The notes beneath the pieces are model-generated. The model was given only the letters and a program-made list of their open reading frames with translations, ran no database searches and was not told the DNA's origin. A program made the position numbers and the translations under genes. From contig JAETNO010000006.1 in the NCBI GenBank assembly GCA_021768245.1, positions 1 through 64,000 of the forward strand: 64,000 nucleotides of DNA, given 5' to 3'. How positions within the stretch are numbered: the first letter of the stretch is position 1; each line of letters begins with the position of its first letter. This document shows, one piece after another, positions 61,883 to 64,000 of the stretch. The stretch comes from Bacteroidaceae bacterium. GTDB taxonomy: Bacteria; Bacteroidota; Bacteroidia; Bacteroidales; Muribaculaceae.

Positions 61883-63182
61883 CAGATTTTTTCATCCTGC
61901 AGTCGTATGGGTGCTCCGCTTTCTGGTAGGGGCGGTGTTCATCTTATCCGGGTTTACGAAAAGTATTGACCCCTGGGGTAGTTTCTATAAGATTGGAGAG
62001 TATCTTGAAGCCTGGGGGTGGGATATCCCGTCGTCCTTTATTGTTATGGGTGCTTTCCTGCTTGGGGGGATTGAATTTGTAGTCGGTTTCCTCCTGTTGC
62101 TGGGTTGCTACAGGCGCAGTGCCGTATGGATTCTTTTATTGATGATGGCCTTTATGCTTCCGCTCACCCTTTATATAGCGGTAGCTAATCCTGTGGCAGA
62201 TTGTGGCTGTTTCGGCGATTTCCTGGTAATATCCAATACGGCCACTTTCATCAAGAATATTTTCCTGACGGCTATGCTTGTCTATCTCGTGCCGTTCAAC
62301 CATCGGGCAGAGGGCTTGTTTGTCCCTTACGTGCAATGGATTGTCGGAGGCTTGCTCTCGCTCTATATACTCATAGTAGCTCTCTATGGCTATAATGTGC
62401 AGCCGTTGATAGATTTTCGCCGTTTCGCTCCAGGGACGGAACTACTTTCCACTACCGGTACGGATGAGAGCGGCGATGTCGATTTTGAGTTCATCTATGA
62501 AAAGGACGGCAGGAAGGAAAGTTTTACAATAGACAATCTTCCTGATTCGACATGGACTTTTATTGACAGGAAGCTTTTGTCGGGTTCGGAGGATATCTCT
62601 GACGGTTTCAGTGTCATTGTCGATGGTGAGGACGTCGCGCCTGAAATCATTGATACCGAAACAGACCAGTTCGTTGTCACGATTCCTGAGCTTCGTGCGG
62701 TTGACCTTTCCTACACCTATCTGTTGAATGAGCTCAATGACTATATCTCAGAGCGCGGAGGCTCGATGGTCGCTCTCGTCAATGGCGATGATAAAGGCAT
62801 AGAGTGGTGGCGCGATGTATCTATGGCCTCCTATCCGATTTATAGTGCCGAGCCTACGCTTATCAAGGAACTTGCCCGTGGTCGTGCGGCTATAGTCTAT
62901 CTTCATGAGGGTGTGGTCGAATGGAAGCGTACTTTATCATCGATTAGCTATTCTTTTGTGACCGAGACTCCTCCCGGAGAGATTACAGACCGGCTAAATC
63001 CCGCTACCGGCTATGTCCTTAATACATTGACACTAATTTTTGCAGCCATTATAGTTGTTATTATGATTTTAGACAGAAGCGGACGACTTGTAGGTTGGTT
63101 GATAAAACGGCGCAAGCGAAAAGCCTTGAAGTCTATGAAAGCTATGGGGCATGATATCGGAGAGGAAGAAACGAAACATTAA
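61839..63182 (+). CDS. BT_3928-like membrane protein with DoxX/MauE-type domain
   Basis: 447 residues. Four transmembrane helices in the first 170 residues (LRFLVGAVFILSGFTKSIDPWG, FIVMGAFLLGGIEFVVGFLLLLG) form a DoxX/MauE-like unit with a CGCFGDF loop that holds a Cys pair. An extracytoplasmic domain (residues 200-390) and a last helix (LTLIFAAIIVVIMIL) follow, with a basic tail. In Bacteroidota this gene usually sits between DUF1599 and tpiA; here nhaA follows instead. A role in thiol redox is possible from the Cys pair. Confidence 0.82.
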   Translation: MQSSQSSNSRSSRLDRFFHPAVVWVLRFLVGAVFILSGFTKSIDPWGSFYKIGEYLEAWGWDIPSSFIVMGAFLLGGIEFVVGFLLLLGCYRRSAVWILLLMMAFMLPLTLYIAVANPVADCGCFGDFLVISNTATFIKNIFLTAMLVYLVPFNHRAEGLFVPYVQWIVGGLLSLYILIVALYGYNVQPLIDFRRFAPGTELLSTTGTDESGDVDFEFIYEKDGRKESFTIDNLPDSTWTFIDRKLLSGSEDISDGFSVIVDGEDVAPEIIDTETDQFVVTIPELRAVDLSYTYLLNELNDYISERGGSMVALVNGDDKGIEWWRDVSMASYPIYSAEPTLIKELARGRAAIVYLHEGVVEWKRTLSSISYSFVTETPPGEITDRLNPATGYVLNTLTLIFAAIIVVIMILDRSGRLVGWLIKRRKRKALKSMKAMGHDIGEEETKH

Positions 63183-63186
63183 ATAG

Positions 63187-63237
63187 TGACGGATTGTTAA
63201 TCTTATGATAAAGTTTGACAATCCGTCATTATTTTTA
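63187..63237 (+). terminator. Terminator after the DoxX/MauE-like gene
   Basis: TGACGGATTGT (63187-63197) pairs with ACAATCCGTCA (63218-63228), then TTATTTTT. Starts 4 nt after the stop codon. Confidence 0.75.
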
Positions 63238-63256
63238 ATATATACCGTTTTAATAT

Positions 63257-64000
63257 ATGTCACACGTTTCTTCACCTCGTCGCAATCCGGCTGACTTTGA
63301 GGCTGGAGGATTCGGCCATCATATCTTCTATTCGGCCAGGCAGGCTTTGCGCCATCATGCAACGGGCGGTAATGTCCTTATATTCGCTACATTGCTGGCC
63401 TTGATTGTCGCCAATATCCCGGGGCTTAATACGCTCTATAATGAATTTTGGAATCAGGAGATGCGTCTACAGGTGGGAGATTTCAACATATTTTCCCATG
63501 GGGGACATCCTATGACAGTCCTGCAGTTTATCAATGATGCTCTGATGGCACTCTTCTTTTTCACTATAGGACTTGAGATAAAAAGGGAAGTTTTGGTGGG
63601 AGAACTTTCATCTTTCCGTCAAGCCTTGCTTCCCATAATGGGGGCGATTGGCGGTATGATTTTTCCGGTAGGCCTTTATCTGCTGTTGTCGGTCGGAACA
63701 GACTATGTCGACGGAGCGGCCATCCCGATGGCGACTGATATAGCGTTTTCACTTGGTGTCCTTGCAATTCTTGGCTCACGGGTGCCGATTTCGTTGAAAA
63801 TTTTCCTGACCACTCTTGCCGTTGTCGATGATATAGGCGGAATAATCGTGATTGCGGCCTTCTATTCATCCCATATCGACCTCATGTTTATATCTTATGC
63901 TGTCATAGGGCTCGCAGTCCTGATTCTTGGAGGCATGGTGATGAAAATCCAGAGTAAGATATTTTATGTTGTTGTCGGTGGTATAGTCTGGTTCTTTGTT
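63257..64000 (+). CDS. nhaA: Na+/H+ antiporter NhaA (3' end outside window)
   Basis: The first 248 residues are present; the gene runs off the right edge in frame. N-terminal part RRNPADFEAGGF, then the NhaA helices: NVLIFATLLALIVANIPG, FINDALMALFFFTIGLEIKREVLVGELSSF and PMATDIAFSLGVLAILG. The ion-site Asp pair is visible in LAVVDDIGGIIVIAAFY. It exports Na+ in exchange for H+ at the inner membrane. ATG 63257 is the first start after the terminator at 63187-63237. Confidence 0.93.
   Translation, partial: MSHVSSPRRNPADFEAGGFGHHIFYSARQALRHHATGGNVLIFATLLALIVANIPGLNTLYNEFWNQEMRLQVGDFNIFSHGGHPMTVLQFINDALMALFFFTIGLEIKREVLVGELSSFRQALLPIMGAIGGMIFPVGLYLLLSVGTDYVDGAAIPMATDIAFSLGVLAILGSRVPISLKIFLTTLAVVDDIGGIIVIAAFYSSHIDLMFISYAVIGLAVLILGGMVMKIQSKIFYVVVGGIVWFFV

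Overview
The window looks like chromosomal DNA of a gut Bacteroidales bacterium, most likely a Muribaculaceae (S24-7) relative. The evidence is a SusC/SusD pair, Bacteroidota-only families (DUF4270, DUF4861, DUF4857, DUF4876, DUF6850, BT_3928-like), a short primary sigma factor without region 1.1, and promoters of the Bacteroidales type (TTTG, about 20 nt, TAnnTTTG) in front of many genes. The genus call is inference.

Layout. 0-6.9 kb: the tail of a probable insertion sequence, a secreted protein, a DUF4861 protein, rpoD, a glycogen-synthase-like protein, a DUF4270 lipoprotein and tRNA-Thr(CGU). 6.9-9.6 kb: an AT-rich accessory islet beside the tRNA, with a frameshifted HTH regulator, two unknown proteins, a lipoprotein, a candidate three-way-junction RNA and a small phage-like ORF. 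9.6-11.4 kb: fabI and an rRNA/tRNA methyltransferase. 11.5-19 kb: an L-rhamnose catabolic block (rhaD, rhaT, rhaA, rhaB, rhaM) headed by a secreted GH2 enzyme. 19-26 kb: der, a candidate small RNA, mdh, an MFS and a MATE transporter, and an FAD-dependent oxidoreductase. 26.3-35.3 kb: one long operon for envelope transport: TonB receptor, DUF4876 lipoprotein, DUF6850 barrel, ABC ATPase, permease, DUF4857 and a small lipoprotein.

35.4-44 kb is the most unusual part. A MntA/HepT toxin-antitoxin pair is followed by a lone RepA/RecA-type ATPase gene with a C-terminal HTH. That gene is bracketed by 70-bp inverted repeats (67/70 identical) built from TGATAAAA-type iterons. Two more diverged copies of the repeat lie at 42.5 and 43.9 kb, around the dTDP-rhamnose genes (rmlACDB), tRNA-Leu/Gly/Gly and gpmA. 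A 5'-truncated HTH gene sits against the rmlB stop codon.

44-64 kb: lepA, a TPR-AraC membrane regulator, a TlpA-like thioredoxin, a SusC/SusD pair, clpC, divergent gyrA, a TPR protein, a DUF1599 protein overlapping a DoxX/MauE-like membrane protein, and the start of nhaA, which runs off the window.

The main candidate for something undescribed is the ATPase gene plus its dispersed palindromic iteron family. The two small-RNA candidates come next.
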